Source of the DNA: Helicobacter cetorum
GTDB lineage: Bacteria; Campylobacterota; Campylobacteria; Campylobacterales; UBA6016
Assembly (NCBI GenBank): GCA_022729705.1
Contig: DZAX01000007.1
Coordinates: forward strand, 24,409 to 88,408
Length of the DNA: 64,000 nt
Reading direction: 5' to 3'
The position numbers and the translations under genes were made by a program. This document shows, one piece after another, positions 34,813 through 44,097 of the stretch. Positions within the stretch are counted from its first letter, which is position 1, and each line of letters opens with the position of its first letter. The notes beneath the pieces are model-generated. The model did no database searches. It saw nothing but the letters and a program-made list of their open reading frames with translations, and was not told where the DNA came from.

Positions 34813-35364
34813 ATGAGAATAAGATCCGCGCATGCTCCCTACATAGCAAATAAAATCAGTTTGGATCTCTTTAATAGCGGTCTTGCACAGATGAAGCAGG
34901 GTATGGAGCCGATAAAAGCCGTTTGCCTTAAAGTAATAGACGACGACCTCGACCTTGAAGCTTCCGTGGATGAGAAAGTAAGAAAGCTTTTGGAACAAAA
35001 TGAAGATGAGATAGAGTTTCTTAGCCCAGATAGAAGACAACTTTTTTGGATGGTAAAACGAAAAGTAGCCGGAGAGATGGGGCTAATTCTAGAGCAAGAG
35101 GAGCGTTTTAACTCTATGGCTCACAAAATACTCGACGAAATCTGGAATGAAGATTTAGCCGATTACAATGTAACAGAAACGAGAATAAAGACTGTTATAG
35201 TAAAGGCTATGCTTGATTTTGTAAAAAGTCAGGACGCAATCGAAGACTCAGTAAAAGAAAAAGTACGAAACTACAAACGCAACCTAACAGAGGGAAGCGA
35301 AGAGTATGAGATAGTTGTGCAAAAACTTTATGAAGATGAACTAACAAAGAGAGGGATGTTGTGA
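34813..35364 (+). CDS. DUF507 family protein
   Basis: 183 aa, mostly helical and acidic, with the duplicated DUF507 layout: HAPYIANKISLDLFNSG at the start and a second half ending YEIVVQKLYEDELTKRGML. No catalytic motif is evident. In Campylobacterota and Deltaproteobacteria, genes of this family often sit just before carA, as here with a 4-bp overlap, hinting at a link to pyrimidine/arginine metabolism, but its function is unknown. Confidence 0.85.
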   Translation: MRIRSAHAPYIANKISLDLFNSGLAQMKQGMEPIKAVCLKVIDDDLDLEASVDEKVRKLLEQNEDEIEFLSPDRRQLFWMVKRKVAGEMGLILEQEERFNSMAHKILDEIWNEDLADYNVTETRIKTVIVKAMLDFVKSQDAIEDSVKEKVRNYKRNLTEGSEEYEIVVQKLYEDELTKRGML

Positions 35365-36479
35365 GAGTAGCTCTTTATCTGCAAAACGGCGTATATTTGG
35401 AAGGCTCCTCTTTTGGGGCTGAGGGAACAAGCGTAGGCGAGATTGTGTTTAACACCTCCCTTACCGGCTATCAAGAGATTATTTCAGACCCTAGCTATGC
35501 GGGACAGTTTATCACCTTTACAATGCCGGAAATCGGCAATGTAGGCGTAAATGAAGATGACAACGAAAGCAGAGGCGTATACGCAAAAGCGGTGATAGTA
35601 AGAAACTATCAAGCCGACTACTCAAACTTTAGAGGAACTGAAAATCTATCTGAGTATCTAAAAAAACACGGAATTATCGGTATTTGTAGCATAGACACTA
35701 GATTTTTGACTAAGATTATGAGAGAAGAGGGCGCAATGCCGGCTATCGCCTCCACGGAGTGTTTTGACAAAGAGGAGCTTGCAAAAAAACTTGCAAATAG
35801 CCCAAAAATCGGCGACATCAACTACATCAAAGAAGTAAGCTCAAAAGAGGCTTACACGCACACCCAAGCGGCGTGGAACGAGATGAGTTTTTGTTACAAA
35901 GAGCCGCAAAATGAGCTTAAAAAAATCATCGCTTACGATTTTGGCGCAAAACTAAACATTCTAAACGAGCTAACCGAAGCGGGGGCTTGCGTAGAGGTGG
36001 TTCCGCACCACACAAAAGCGGACGGCGTTATCGAAAAGTTTAGAAGCGGCGAGATTAAAGGAGTGTTTTTGTCAAACGGCCCTGGGGATCCTCTTGTGCT
36101 CACCGAAGAGGTTGCGGAGATTAAAAAGCTTATTGAGGCGGATATTCCGATATTTGGTATCTGTCTTGGTCATCAGCTTCTATCGATAGCGTTTGGGTAT
36201 GAGACGTACAAGCTAAAATTTGGTCACCACGGCGGCAACCACCCTGTAAAAAACCTAAAAACAGGCGGCGTAGAGATAACGGCGCAAAATCACAACTACA
36301 ATGTGCCCGATGAGATACTAGAAGTCGCGGAGCCGACGCATATCAATCTATTTGACAACACGATAGAGGGGCTTAGGTACAAAAACAAAAAAGTGTTTAG
36401 CGTGCAGTTTCACCCTGAAAGCTCGCCGGGACCGCATGAAAGTAAATATTTGTTCAGAGAGTTCGTAGAGAATATTTAA
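35361..36479 (+). CDS. carA: Carbamoyl-phosphate synthase small (glutaminase) subunit
   Basis: Releases ammonia from glutamine for CarB. N-terminal CPSase domain (TSLTGYQEIISDPSYAGQ) and class I amidotransferase domain with nucleophile Cys in GICLGHQLLS, SNGPGDP, and the His/Glu pair in QFHPESSPGP. 372 aa. The start is GTG at 35361 overlapping the DUF507 stop. carB is not in the window. Confidence 0.96.
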   Translation: MRVALYLQNGVYLEGSSFGAEGTSVGEIVFNTSLTGYQEIISDPSYAGQFITFTMPEIGNVGVNEDDNESRGVYAKAVIVRNYQADYSNFRGTENLSEYLKKHGIIGICSIDTRFLTKIMREEGAMPAIASTECFDKEELAKKLANSPKIGDINYIKEVSSKEAYTHTQAAWNEMSFCYKEPQNELKKIIAYDFGAKLNILNELTEAGACVEVVPHHTKADGVIEKFRSGEIKGVFLSNGPGDPLVLTEEVAEIKKLIEADIPIFGICLGHQLLSIAFGYETYKLKFGHHGGNHPVKNLKTGGVEITAQNHNYNVPDEILEVAEPTHINLFDNTIEGLRYKNKKVFSVQFHPESSPGPHESKYLFREFVENI

Positions 36480-37225
36480 TGCTCTACACTCTCTTTTCGC
36501 CCTCCGAAGCCAAAGACGAGGGCGGTGCCCTCCCCTGCTTAAACTCAAAATCTTTTATTTTTCCGCTTCTTTATGAAAAACGTCTTGAATTACTACAAAA
36601 ATTTGAAAATTACAAAAATAGACTAAACGAAAAAGAGCTTTTAGAGTTTTTTGAGCTAAAGTCGCTTTGTGAGACGAGCGAGCTTAGAGGCAGTGTCTTT
36701 GAGCTTCAAACGCAAAAAGCGATTCTTAGATATACGGGGGTAGCATATAAAGCTCTTGATTTTTATTCGCTGGACAATCATGCAAAAGAGTATCTATTTA
36801 ATCAAGTCGTTATCTTCTCAAACCTCTTTGGAGCCGTGCTGGCGCAAGATGAAATACCAAACTACAAACTAAAGCAAGGCGCAAAAATAGACGGGATAGA
36901 CGCCGCAAAATACTACAGCAAAGAGTTTTCGACTTCCCTTGACGCTACGTTTGAGGGGTGCGAGATTTTGGATTTGCGCGCCGGATACTATGAGAAGTTT
37001 TATAAACCAAAAGTAAAAACGCTAAAGCCAAAGTTTTTAAAAAATGGCAAGATAGTAAGCCACAACGCAAAAGAGTATAGAGGGCTTTTTTTGAGAGAGG
37101 CGGCTATCGCCAAAGCAGCCAATATCGACGACATAATGAAAATAAATATAAAAAATCTCAAACTCATAGAAGTAATAGAGGTAAAAAACTACATAGAACC
37201 AATCTTCGAAACTAATCATTATTGA
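36479..37225 (+). CDS. yaaA: YaaA family (DUF328) protein
   Basis: 248 aa with the YaaA signatures FSPSEAKDEGGA at the N-terminus and Y(T)GVAYKALDF with FSNLFGAVLAQDEIPNYKL in the middle. E. coli YaaA limits free iron and DNA damage during peroxide stress. The start overlaps the carA stop by one base. No direct functional link to carA is visible. Confidence 0.88.
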   Translation: MLYTLFSPSEAKDEGGALPCLNSKSFIFPLLYEKRLELLQKFENYKNRLNEKELLEFFELKSLCETSELRGSVFELQTQKAILRYTGVAYKALDFYSLDNHAKEYLFNQVVIFSNLFGAVLAQDEIPNYKLKQGAKIDGIDAAKYYSKEFSTSLDATFEGCEILDLRAGYYEKFYKPKVKTLKPKFLKNGKIVSHNAKEYRGLFLREAAIAKAANIDDIMKINIKNLKLIEVIEVKNYIEPIFETNHY

Positions 37226-37255
37226 CAACAAACGGTTACAAAGCTATGTTATACT
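37222..37255 (+). promoter_or_regulatory. Candidate promoter of the hox operon
   Basis: TTGACA (37222-37227) is followed 17 bp later by TATGTT (37245-37250), with TATACT overlapping at 37250-37255. It lies about 50 bp before hoxE in the only gap ahead of the operon. The -10 is imperfect. Confidence 0.4.
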
Positions 37256-37302
37256 TACAAGGTGTAAAATAAAGAAAACTACTCCCAAAAAAGGTTTTAG
37301 AT

Positions 37303-37794
37303 ATGCTGTTGTCAGTGAAGCCTCAAGCACCAAACGACCCGCGCTACAAAGCCCTAGACAGAGCAATGAAAAAGCTAGGCTATGCCAAATCCTCGCTAAT
37401 AGAGTCCCTGCACGCCGCACAAGAAGCTTTCGGCTTTTTGGACGACGAACCTATGAAATTTGTGGCGGCATCTTTGCGTCTTCCACTCTCAAAAGTGTAC
37501 GGCGTAGCGACTTTTTATCACTACTTTACGCTAAAGCCATCCGGCGAACACACATGCGTAGTCTGCACAGGAACCGCCTGCTATATCAAAGGCACAAACA
37601 AAATTGTGGACGGCGTATGCAAAAAGTATAAGATAAAAGCCGGAGACACGACAAAAGACGGTAAGCTATCTCTAATGACCGCTAGATGTATCGGCTGTTG
37701 CGGTATCGCTCCAGCGGCCGTATTTGACGGCGAAGTATTGGGAACTTTGGACGCCGACAAAACACTACAAAAAATTGAAGGTATGCTCGCATGA
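37303..37794 (+). CDS. hoxE: NAD-linked [NiFe] hydrogenase diaphorase subunit HoxE
   Basis: NuoE-like [2Fe-2S] subunit of the bidirectional group 3d hydrogenase. Four cluster cysteines in CTGTACY and ARCIGCCG; the N-terminal helical domain ([28 protein letters not shown]) is typical. 163 aa. First gene of hoxEFUYH; overlaps hoxF by 4 bp. Confidence 0.93.
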   Translation: MLLSVKPQAPNDPRYKALDRAMKKLGYAKSSLIESLHAAQEAFGFLDDEPMKFVAASLRLPLSKVYGVATFYHYFTLKPSGEHTCVVCTGTACYIKGTNKIVDGVCKKYKIKAGDTTKDGKLSLMTARCIGCCGIAPAAVFDGEVLGTLDADKTLQKIEGMLA

Positions 37795-39398
37795 TAACGC
37801 ATATAGAAGAGCTAGAAGAGATAACGGCAAAAGTAAAAGCCGAAGAAGAGAGACTTGAAGAGATAATATCGGTTTGTACGGGAACAGCATGTATTGCGGT
37901 TGGAAGCGATAAATTGCTAGAAAGTATTAGAAGTGAGCTCGCCAAAAGCGGGCTTAGCAACTACAAAGCAAAAGGCGTGGGTTGCAAAGGGCTATGCTCC
38001 AGAGGTCCGCTTGTCACTCTTGATAAAAAAGGCGAACTATACGAGGGGCTTGTTTCGGATGAAGCGGAAGCTTTTGTAAAAGCCATATCTGAGAAAAAAA
38101 GCTACGAGCCGCGTCTTGGCGATATAAACGCAAGCTTTTTTAACAAGCAGAAAAAAATAGTACTTGAAAACTCCGGCGTAATAGACCCTGAAAATATAGA
38201 GGAGTATATCGCAAGAGGCGGTTATAGTGCGCTACTTAAAGCCATTATAGAGATGAGCCAAAACAGCGTAATCGACGAGGTGAGAAATAGCGGACTTAGA
38301 GGACGCGGCGGCGGCGGTTATCCGACGGGACTAAAATGGCAAACGGTCGCAAAATCAGCGGGAGCTCAAAAGTATGTGGTATGCAACGGCGACGAGGGGG
38401 ATCCGGGCGCATTTATGGATAGAAGCGTTATGGAAGCCGACCCGCATAGAGTGCTAGAGGGTATGGCGATAGCGGGATATGCGATAGGCGCCGACACAGG
38501 TTATCTGTATGTGAGAGCGGAGTATCCTTTGGCGGTCAAAATGCTTAAAAAAGCGATAAAAGACGCCCAAAAATGCGGACTTCTAGGCAAAAATATAGCG
38601 GGTACAAACTTTAGTTTTCACGTCGAAGTACGTCTTGGTGCGGGGGCTTTTGTGTGCGGCGAAGAGACTGCATTGCTTGCCTCAATAGAGGGTAAAAGAG
38701 GTATGCCTCGTCCTCGTCCTCCGTTTCCGGCGATGAAAGGGCTCTTTGGCAAGCCGACGCTGATAAACAATGTAGAGAGTTTTGCAAATATCGCACCTAT
38801 CGTCAGACACGGAGCCTCTTATCTAAACTCTATAGGCACAGAAAAAAGCAAAGGCACGAAAGTATTTGCGCTAACCGGCAATATCGTAAACGCCGGAATC
38901 GTAGAGGTGCCAATGGGTATGAGCCTACGCGAAATCGTATTTGATATAGGCGGCGGCATAGCAAGCGGCAAAGCGTTTAAAGCGGTTCAAACGGGTGGGC
39001 CATCGGGCGGTTGTATTCCGGCTGAGCATCTTGATTTGCCTGTGGATTATGACTCTTTGGTCTCTATCGGCTCCATGATGGGCTCTGGGGGCATGATAGT
39101 CATGGATGAGAGTTCAAATATGGTGGATGTGGCTAGATTTTTTATGGAGTTTTGTATGTCTGAGTCTTGCGGCAAATGCGTGCCTTGTCGCGTAGGAACA
39201 GTACAAATGCACAACCTGCTGGGCAAAATCATAGACGGCAAAGCGGATGGTTGCGATATGGAAAATCTTGAAAAACTATGCCACACGGTAAAGGCCACAA
39301 GCCTTTGCGGACTTGGTCAATCGGCACCAAATCCGATACTTAGCACAATGAAGTTTTTTAGGTCGGAATATATGGAATTTGAAGCGTGCGAGAGGTAG
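37791..39398 (+). CDS. hoxF: Hydrogenase diaphorase subunit HoxF (NAD/FMN)
   Basis: NuoF-like subunit carrying FMN and the NAD site. N-terminal thioredoxin-like [2Fe-2S] domain ([14 protein letters not shown]), then FMN/NADH motifs [16 protein letters not shown] and [13 protein letters not shown], and the [4Fe-4S] motif [12 protein letters not shown]...TSLCGLG. 535 aa. It hands electrons between NAD(H) and the cluster chain to HoxU. Length and domain order are standard. Confidence 0.95.
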   Translation: MITHIEELEEITAKVKAEEERLEEIISVCTGTACIAVGSDKLLESIRSELAKSGLSNYKAKGVGCKGLCSRGPLVTLDKKGELYEGLVSDEAEAFVKAISEKKSYEPRLGDINASFFNKQKKIVLENSGVIDPENIEEYIARGGYSALLKAIIEMSQNSVIDEVRNSGLRGRGGGGYPTGLKWQTVAKSAGAQKYVVCNGDEGDPGAFMDRSVMEADPHRVLEGMAIAGYAIGADTGYLYVRAEYPLAVKMLKKAIKDAQKCGLLGKNIAGTNFSFHVEVRLGAGAFVCGEETALLASIEGKRGMPRPRPPFPAMKGLFGKPTLINNVESFANIAPIVRHGASYLNSIGTEKSKGTKVFALTGNIVNAGIVEVPMGMSLREIVFDIGGGIASGKAFKAVQTGGPSGGCIPAEHLDLPVDYDSLVSIGSMMGSGGMIVMDESSNMVDVARFFMEFCMSESCGKCVPCRVGTVQMHNLLGKIIDGKADGCDMENLEKLCHTVKATSLCGLGQSAPNPILSTMKFFRSEYMEFEACER

Positions 39399-39401
39399 AA
39401 A

Positions 39402-40118
39402 ATGGGTGATATTAAAACACTAAAAATAAACGGCATAGACGTAAGCGGCGCTGGAAATGAAACCATATTGGAGATAGCCAGACAAAACAATATCTTTATC
39501 CCGACTCTTTGCTACCTGGAGGGCTTAAGCGCATACGGCGCTTGTAGACTCTGCCTTGTGGAGGTAAAAGGCTCAAACAAGCTTCTTACGGCTTGTACAT
39601 CTTTTATTGAAGAGGGCATGGAAGTAACAACTGAAACTGAAAAATTAAAAGATTACCGCAAAACAATACTTAGCATGATGTTTTCGGAGAGAAATCACAC
39701 TTGTTCGGTATGCGTTACAAACGGTGATTGCGAGCTTCAAGATATGGCGGTAACTCTTGAAATGGAACACTCAAGCGTAAACTATCTGTATCCAAAAGTA
39801 GAAGTAGATGCTTCACATGAGGAGTTTATGCTTGATCACAATAGATGTATTCTCTGCGCTAGATGTATCAGAGTGTGCGACGAGATAGAGGGCGCACACG
39901 TTTGGGATGTGAAAAATAGAGGCATAAACGCAAGAGTCATCACAGGCTTCAACCAACCATGGGGCGAGACAGACACATGTACGACGTGCGGCAAATGCGT
40001 AGCCGTATGCCCGACGGGAACGCTCACGCACAAAGGCAGATCCGCCGGAGAAGAGCACAAAAATAGAGCGTTGCTATTAAATCTACTAAGAGTTCGGGAG
40101 GGCGTCAATGAAGCTTAA
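39402..40118 (+). CDS. hoxU: Hydrogenase diaphorase subunit HoxU
   Basis: NuoG N-terminal-like iron-sulfur protein: a plant-ferredoxin [2Fe-2S] site (CYLEGLSAYGACRLC...TACTS), the His-Cys3 [4Fe-4S] site (HTCSVCVTNGDCELQ) and two [4Fe-4S] sites (CILCARCIRVC and CTTCGKCVAVCPTG). 238 aa. Connects HoxF to the HoxYH module. Overlaps hoxY by 11 bp. Confidence 0.95.
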   Translation: MGDIKTLKINGIDVSGAGNETILEIARQNNIFIPTLCYLEGLSAYGACRLCLVEVKGSNKLLTACTSFIEEGMEVTTETEKLKDYRKTILSMMFSERNHTCSVCVTNGDCELQDMAVTLEMEHSSVNYLYPKVEVDASHEEFMLDHNRCILCARCIRVCDEIEGAHVWDVKNRGINARVITGFNQPWGETDTCTTCGKCVAVCPTGTLTHKGRSAGEEHKNRALLLNLLRVREGVNEA

Positions 40119-40641
40119 GTTTGCCACAGTTTGGCTTGATGGATGTTCGGGATGTCATATGAGTTTTCTCGATATGGATGAAAAACTGTTTGAACTAAAT
40201 GATAGAGTAGAAGTGGTCTGCTCGCCGTATGTGGATGCAAAAGAGTTCCCGCAAGGGGTAGACCTTGTGCTAGTAGAGGGTGCGGTAAGCGGCGAAGAGG
40301 ATATACACAAACTCAAAAAGATAAGAGAGAGAGCCAAAAAGATAGTAGCTTTCGGAGACTGCGCCGTAACGGGCAACGTAACGGCTATGCGTAACATTTG
40401 CGGACTTGAAGAGGCGTTTCATACGGCCTATATTGAAAATGCAACTATAACCTCTGATAGCTTTCCCGCCGCTGTACTTCCGGTACAGCTAGAAAATGTC
40501 GTACCGCTAAACGAAGTGGTTCATATAGACTACTTTTTGCCCGGCTGCCCTCCTCCCGCCGCCGCTATCGAAGAGCTACTTTTTGCGCTTCTTGACGGTA
40601 GAGAACCAAATATCGCACACCTAACACGTTTTGGGAAGTAA
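40108..40641 (+). CDS. hoxY: [NiFe] hydrogenase small subunit HoxY
   Basis: Holds the proximal [4Fe-4S] cluster; ligands in GCSGCHMSF, FGDCAVTGN and LPGCPPPA. 177 aa, no Tat signal, so the enzyme is cytoplasmic as expected for group 3d. Follows hoxU and precedes hoxH by 3 bp. Confidence 0.95.
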   Translation: MKLKFATVWLDGCSGCHMSFLDMDEKLFELNDRVEVVCSPYVDAKEFPQGVDLVLVEGAVSGEEDIHKLKKIRERAKKIVAFGDCAVTGNVTAMRNICGLEEAFHTAYIENATITSDSFPAAVLPVQLENVVPLNEVVHIDYFLPGCPPPAAAIEELLFALLDGREPNIAHLTRFGK

Positions 40642-40644
40642 AGA

Positions 40645-42054
40645 ATGAAAAAAATAACGATAGATCCGGTAACAAGAATAGAAGGTCACGCCAAAATAAC
40701 CATAGATATTGACGACGCGGGTAATGCGGTAGACGCAAAAATACATGTAACGCAATTTCGCGGATTTGAGAAGTTTTGCCAGGGTAGACCCTTTGGCGAA
40801 ATGCCATCTCTTATGGCTAGAACATGCGGTATCTGTCCTGTAAGCCACTTAGTATCAGGCGCAAAAGCGGGCGATGGGCTACTTAGCGTCAAAGTACCAA
40901 AGACCGGCGCAAACCTAAGGCGCATTATTAATTTGGCGCAAATCATGCAATCCCACAGCCTAAACTTTTTTCATCTATCAAGCCCCGATATACTACTAGG
41001 TTTTGACGCCGACCCTAAAGATAGAAACATCTTTTATTTAATGAGCAAAGAGCCCGCTATCGCCAAAATGGGTATAGGCTTAAGAGCGTTTGGTCAAGGA
41101 ATCATAGAGCTTTTAGGTAAAAAGAGAATACATCCGGCATGGATAGTACCCGGGGGCGTAAACGCTCCGTTAGACCCGGCTCACAGAGAAGAGATACTCT
41201 CCAAGATAGATGAAAAAAAACAAGACGCGTTAAAAGCGATAGAACTATTCAAATCAAAACTATCGTCGTTTCCAAACGAAATAGCCGCTTTAGCAAACTT
41301 TGACACACTGTTTATGTCGATGATTGGCAAAGACGGCGAACTTGACCACTACGACGGCAAGATAAAGTTTATTGACGCAAAAGGCGCCACTATAGCCGAA
41401 AACCTAGAACCGTCCGACTATCAAAGCTACATTGGCGAAAAAGTAGAGGATTTTAGCTTTATGAAGTCTCCATACTATCTGCCATACGGACTAGAAAAAG
41501 GAGTGTATAGAGTAGGACCCTTGGCTAGACTAAATATCGCAAAAAGATGCGGAACGCCGCTGGCAGATAAAGAACTAGGCGTATTCAAAAGCTATGCGCC
41601 CACACAGAATGCAAGCTTTTTTTATCACTACGCTAGACTTATCGAGGTTCTTTATTGTATTGAAAAGATAGAGGAACTACTAAACGAACCTGATATTCTC
41701 TCAGATCATGTAAGGGCGGTGGCAAAATTAAACGAGTTTGAAGCTGTGGGTATGAGCGAAGCGCCAAGAGGCACTCTGCTTCACCACTACAAAACCGACA
41801 AAAACGGATTAATCACCTACGCAAATCTAATCATAGCCACAGGAAACAATAACCTAGCGATGAACGCAGGTATTACGCAAGCGGCAAAAGCGTTTGTAAA
41901 AGGGGATTTTGGGCAAGGCGCCTTAAACCGCGTAGAAGCGGTTATCAGGGCGTTTGACCCATGCCTAAGTTGCGCTACTCATGCGCAAGGCAAGATGGGC
42001 TTTGAGGTTGCGTTTAGACGCGGCGGGGAAGTTGTGGACAGGAAGTTTATATAG
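40645..42054 (+). CDS. hoxH: [NiFe] hydrogenase large subunit HoxH
   Basis: Contains the Ni-Fe active site: N-terminal RTCGICPVSH and C-terminal DPCLSCATH each give two cysteines. The C-terminal motif is followed by about 20 further residues (QGKMGFEVAFRRGGEVVDRK), the extension cut off by a maturation protease (HoxW type) after nickel insertion; no such protease is encoded in the window. 469 aa. Reversible H2/NAD+ chemistry is known for this family. Confidence 0.95.
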   Translation: MKKITIDPVTRIEGHAKITIDIDDAGNAVDAKIHVTQFRGFEKFCQGRPFGEMPSLMARTCGICPVSHLVSGAKAGDGLLSVKVPKTGANLRRIINLAQIMQSHSLNFFHLSSPDILLGFDADPKDRNIFYLMSKEPAIAKMGIGLRAFGQGIIELLGKKRIHPAWIVPGGVNAPLDPAHREEILSKIDEKKQDALKAIELFKSKLSSFPNEIAALANFDTLFMSMIGKDGELDHYDGKIKFIDAKGATIAENLEPSDYQSYIGEKVEDFSFMKSPYYLPYGLEKGVYRVGPLARLNIAKRCGTPLADKELGVFKSYAPTQNASFFYHYARLIEVLYCIEKIEELLNEPDILSDHVRAVAKLNEFEAVGMSEAPRGTLLHHYKTDKNGLITYANLIIATGNNNLAMNAGITQAAKAFVKGDFGQGALNRVEAVIRAFDPCLSCATHAQGKMGFEVAFRRGGEVVDRKFI

Positions 42055-42083
42055 CACATGCATATAAGCTCACAACATTAGTT

Positions 42084-42180
42084 ACTCTCCCGCACGAGCG
42101 GGTAGCTTTGGGGGGGGATGCAAGGGACATTTATATCCCTGCCGTTAATATGGGCTTTGCCTGTATTAACGTGTAACATT
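42084..42180 (+). repeat. Family A structured repeat, copy A5 (leader of an ATPase gene)
   Basis: Hairpin 1 CCCGCACGAGCGGG, box TAGCTTTGGGGGGGG (eight G), hairpin 2 GGGACATTTATATCCC, hairpin 3 TTAATATGGG/CCTGTATTAA (one G-T wobble), then GTGTAACATT. It ends 18 bp before the GTG at 42199. Confidence 0.75.
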
Positions 42181-42198
42181 TATTTTTAGAGGCGTATC

Positions 42199-43383
42199 GT
42201 GATAAAAAATTTCTTTTTATTTTTAAAATCTCTTCTTGGAAAGCAATATTCAAGAAATGAAGTGTTTGGTCTTTCAAGGACGCTATCGCTAAACTATGTA
42301 GAGAGAGCCTATGTAGACGACGAGTTTAGACGAGAACTATCAAAAGATTCACATATAGTGATTTTCGGCGGCTCCAAGCAGGGAAAAACGTCGTTAAGAA
42401 AAAAATGCCTACTAGATAGTCAATATATTTTGTTGCAATGCTCCAACAAGATGAAGCTTGGCGATTTATTTACAGGGATACTTAAGCAAGCCGGTTTTAA
42501 TATTCAAACAAACAGTATAGACCCCGAAGATCCAAACGATGTGGTCACCGCCTTAGGAAGCATCAACTTTGACAAACTTATCGTTCTTGAAGATTTTCAC
42601 TACCTCCCCGTAGATACGCAAAAAGACTTCTCTATAGCTCTAAAAACTATTCATGAAACCTCAAAATATAAATTTATTCTCACGGCTGTATGGCTGGAAG
42701 ATAATAGGTTAATCATTTTTAATAGCGATCTTACAGGCAGAGTCATCTCTATAAACGCCGACAAGTGGAGCGAAGACGACCTTATGAGGGTTATAGATAA
42801 AGGCGGAGAGTTATTAAATATCGATTTTGATAAAGATTTTAAAATTGAGCTTGTAAAAAACTGCTTTGATAGCGTTTATATAATTCAAGAGGCGTGCAAT
42901 AGCTTGTGCGAACACTGCGCGATAGACGGTTGGCAACCAAAACGCATTCAGGTGGGAGCCAAAACAGATGTTGCGGCTTTAATTAAAAAAGCGATTAATA
43001 AACAAAGCGCAAGATACGAATCTTTCTTAACTAAAGTTGCAGATGGACACGGAGCTACCGAGTTTGCAATGTACAAGTGGATTCTTTATGCCGTTGTCAA
43101 AAGCAAAATTAGTAGGCTGGAGAGAGGACTTCCCTTTGAGGACATAAGAGATATTATAAAAAATGAGCACCCCAAAAAAGATATGCTCAATATTGGCAAT
43201 ATCACACAATCACTAAATTCGCTCGCTTCTTTGCAGATCAAAAAAGGGGTTATGCCTATAATAATCGACTATGACAAAACAAACAATAAATTAAACGTCG
43301 TAGAAAAAAGCTTTTTAATTTGGCTAAATAGCAATGATTCTAGCACTCTTGCGATAAAGATAATAAGCAGTGAAGAGGCTTAG
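42199..43383 (+). CDS. Predicted AAA/STAND-like P-loop ATPase
   Basis: 394 aa. Walker A is GGSKQGKTS (about 56-64), Walker B LIVLEDFHYLP (about 131-141), sensor-like TAVWLEDNRL; the AAA_22/ORC-STAND type layout. The rest is helical (residues 200-330) with a possible winged-helix end (IGNITQSLNSLASLQIKKGVMP). GTG start. The Hox genes just upstream are separated by repeat A5, so it is probably a separate transcription unit. Single-gene ATPases of this form are common in accessory regions; a defence or DNA-linked role is conceivable but not shown. Confidence 0.7.
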   Translation: MIKNFFLFLKSLLGKQYSRNEVFGLSRTLSLNYVERAYVDDEFRRELSKDSHIVIFGGSKQGKTSLRKKCLLDSQYILLQCSNKMKLGDLFTGILKQAGFNIQTNSIDPEDPNDVVTALGSINFDKLIVLEDFHYLPVDTQKDFSIALKTIHETSKYKFILTAVWLEDNRLIIFNSDLTGRVISINADKWSEDDLMRVIDKGGELLNIDFDKDFKIELVKNCFDSVYIIQEACNSLCEHCAIDGWQPKRIQVGAKTDVAALIKKAINKQSARYESFLTKVADGHGATEFAMYKWILYAVVKSKISRLERGLPFEDIRDIIKNEHPKKDMLNIGNITQSLNSLASLQIKKGVMPIIIDYDKTNNKLNVVEKSFLIWLNSNDSSTLAIKIISSEEA

Positions 43384-43412
43384 CAAACAAGGAAACCATC
43401 ATCGTGAACACC

Positions 43413-43955
43413 TTATTTCCAAAGCCCGCCAAAATCAAACTCAAATTCGCAATCCACGACACTAAAACTATATGTTTCGTTTTTAAATTCGCCCACTTCT
43501 AAGAATTTGCCGTTTTGGAGATAAAAAAGCGTCGCCGTTTCAGAGCTTGGATAGACGAGAATGTAGTATTTTACTCCCGCTTCTTCGTAAAGCGAGTATT
43601 TGACGGCTCTATCTTTGTGGGCGCTTGAACGGCTTATCACTTCAAATATGATTGAGGGTGTGGTTTTTAGCTTTGTGTTCCATGGTTCTTCGTCGCATAC
43701 TACGAGATTGTCGGGTTGCAATATTGTATCTTCGGCTATTACCCAGTCTACCGGAAGATACGCTTTGCATCTTTTGCAATTTTCAAGTCTTTTCTCTAGC
43801 TCAAACGCTATTCGCTGACTAATTCGTTGATGTCTTGACGCAGGCGCCGGACTCATCGCATACGCCACACCGTCGATAATCTCCCATCTGCCTTCCCACT
43901 CTTTATAATCTTCATAAGTGTAATGAGGCAGATCTTCTAGCTTTATCGCCGCCAT
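43413..43955 (-). CDS. Uma2 family (DUF820) restriction-endonuclease-fold protein
   Basis: 180 aa with the PD-(D/E)XK pattern of Uma2: YEDYKEW...EIIDGVAYAMSPAP, catalytic-type D in ILQPDNLVV, E in IIFEVISRSS and the AVKYSLYEEAGVKYYILVYP end. Such proteins are abundant in mobile or accessory positions; no substrate is known. It is convergent with the ATPase gene (30 bp apart) and has family A copy A6 in sense orientation 21 bp before its start. Confidence 0.88.
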   Translation of the reverse strand: MAAIKLEDLPHYTYEDYKEWEGRWEIIDGVAYAMSPAPASRHQRISQRIAFELEKRLENCKRCKAYLPVDWVIAEDTILQPDNLVVCDEEPWNTKLKTTPSIIFEVISRSSAHKDRAVKYSLYEEAGVKYYILVYPSSETATLFYLQNGKFLEVGEFKNETYSFSVVDCEFEFDFGGLWK

Positions 43956-43975
43956 TTTCTACTCCTTATTATTAG

Positions 43976-44066
43976 ATGTTACGCATAAATACGGGCAAAG
44001 CCCGTATTTATGGCAAGGACATAAATGTCCCTGCACCCCCTAAAGCTTTGCGCATAAATGCGCAAG
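43976..44066 (-). repeat. Family A structured repeat, copy A6 (leader of the Uma2 gene)
   Basis: Minus strand: hairpin 1 TTGCGCATTTATGCGCAA, box AGCTTTAGGGGG, hairpin 2 GGGACATTTATGTCC, hairpin 3 CATAAATACGGG/CCCGTATTTATG, then CGTAACAT. Pairing in hairpin 3 extends to 12 bp. Confidence 0.75.
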
Positions 44067-44097
44067 AAAAAGTAAGCTTAATTTTTAATATAGCGCA

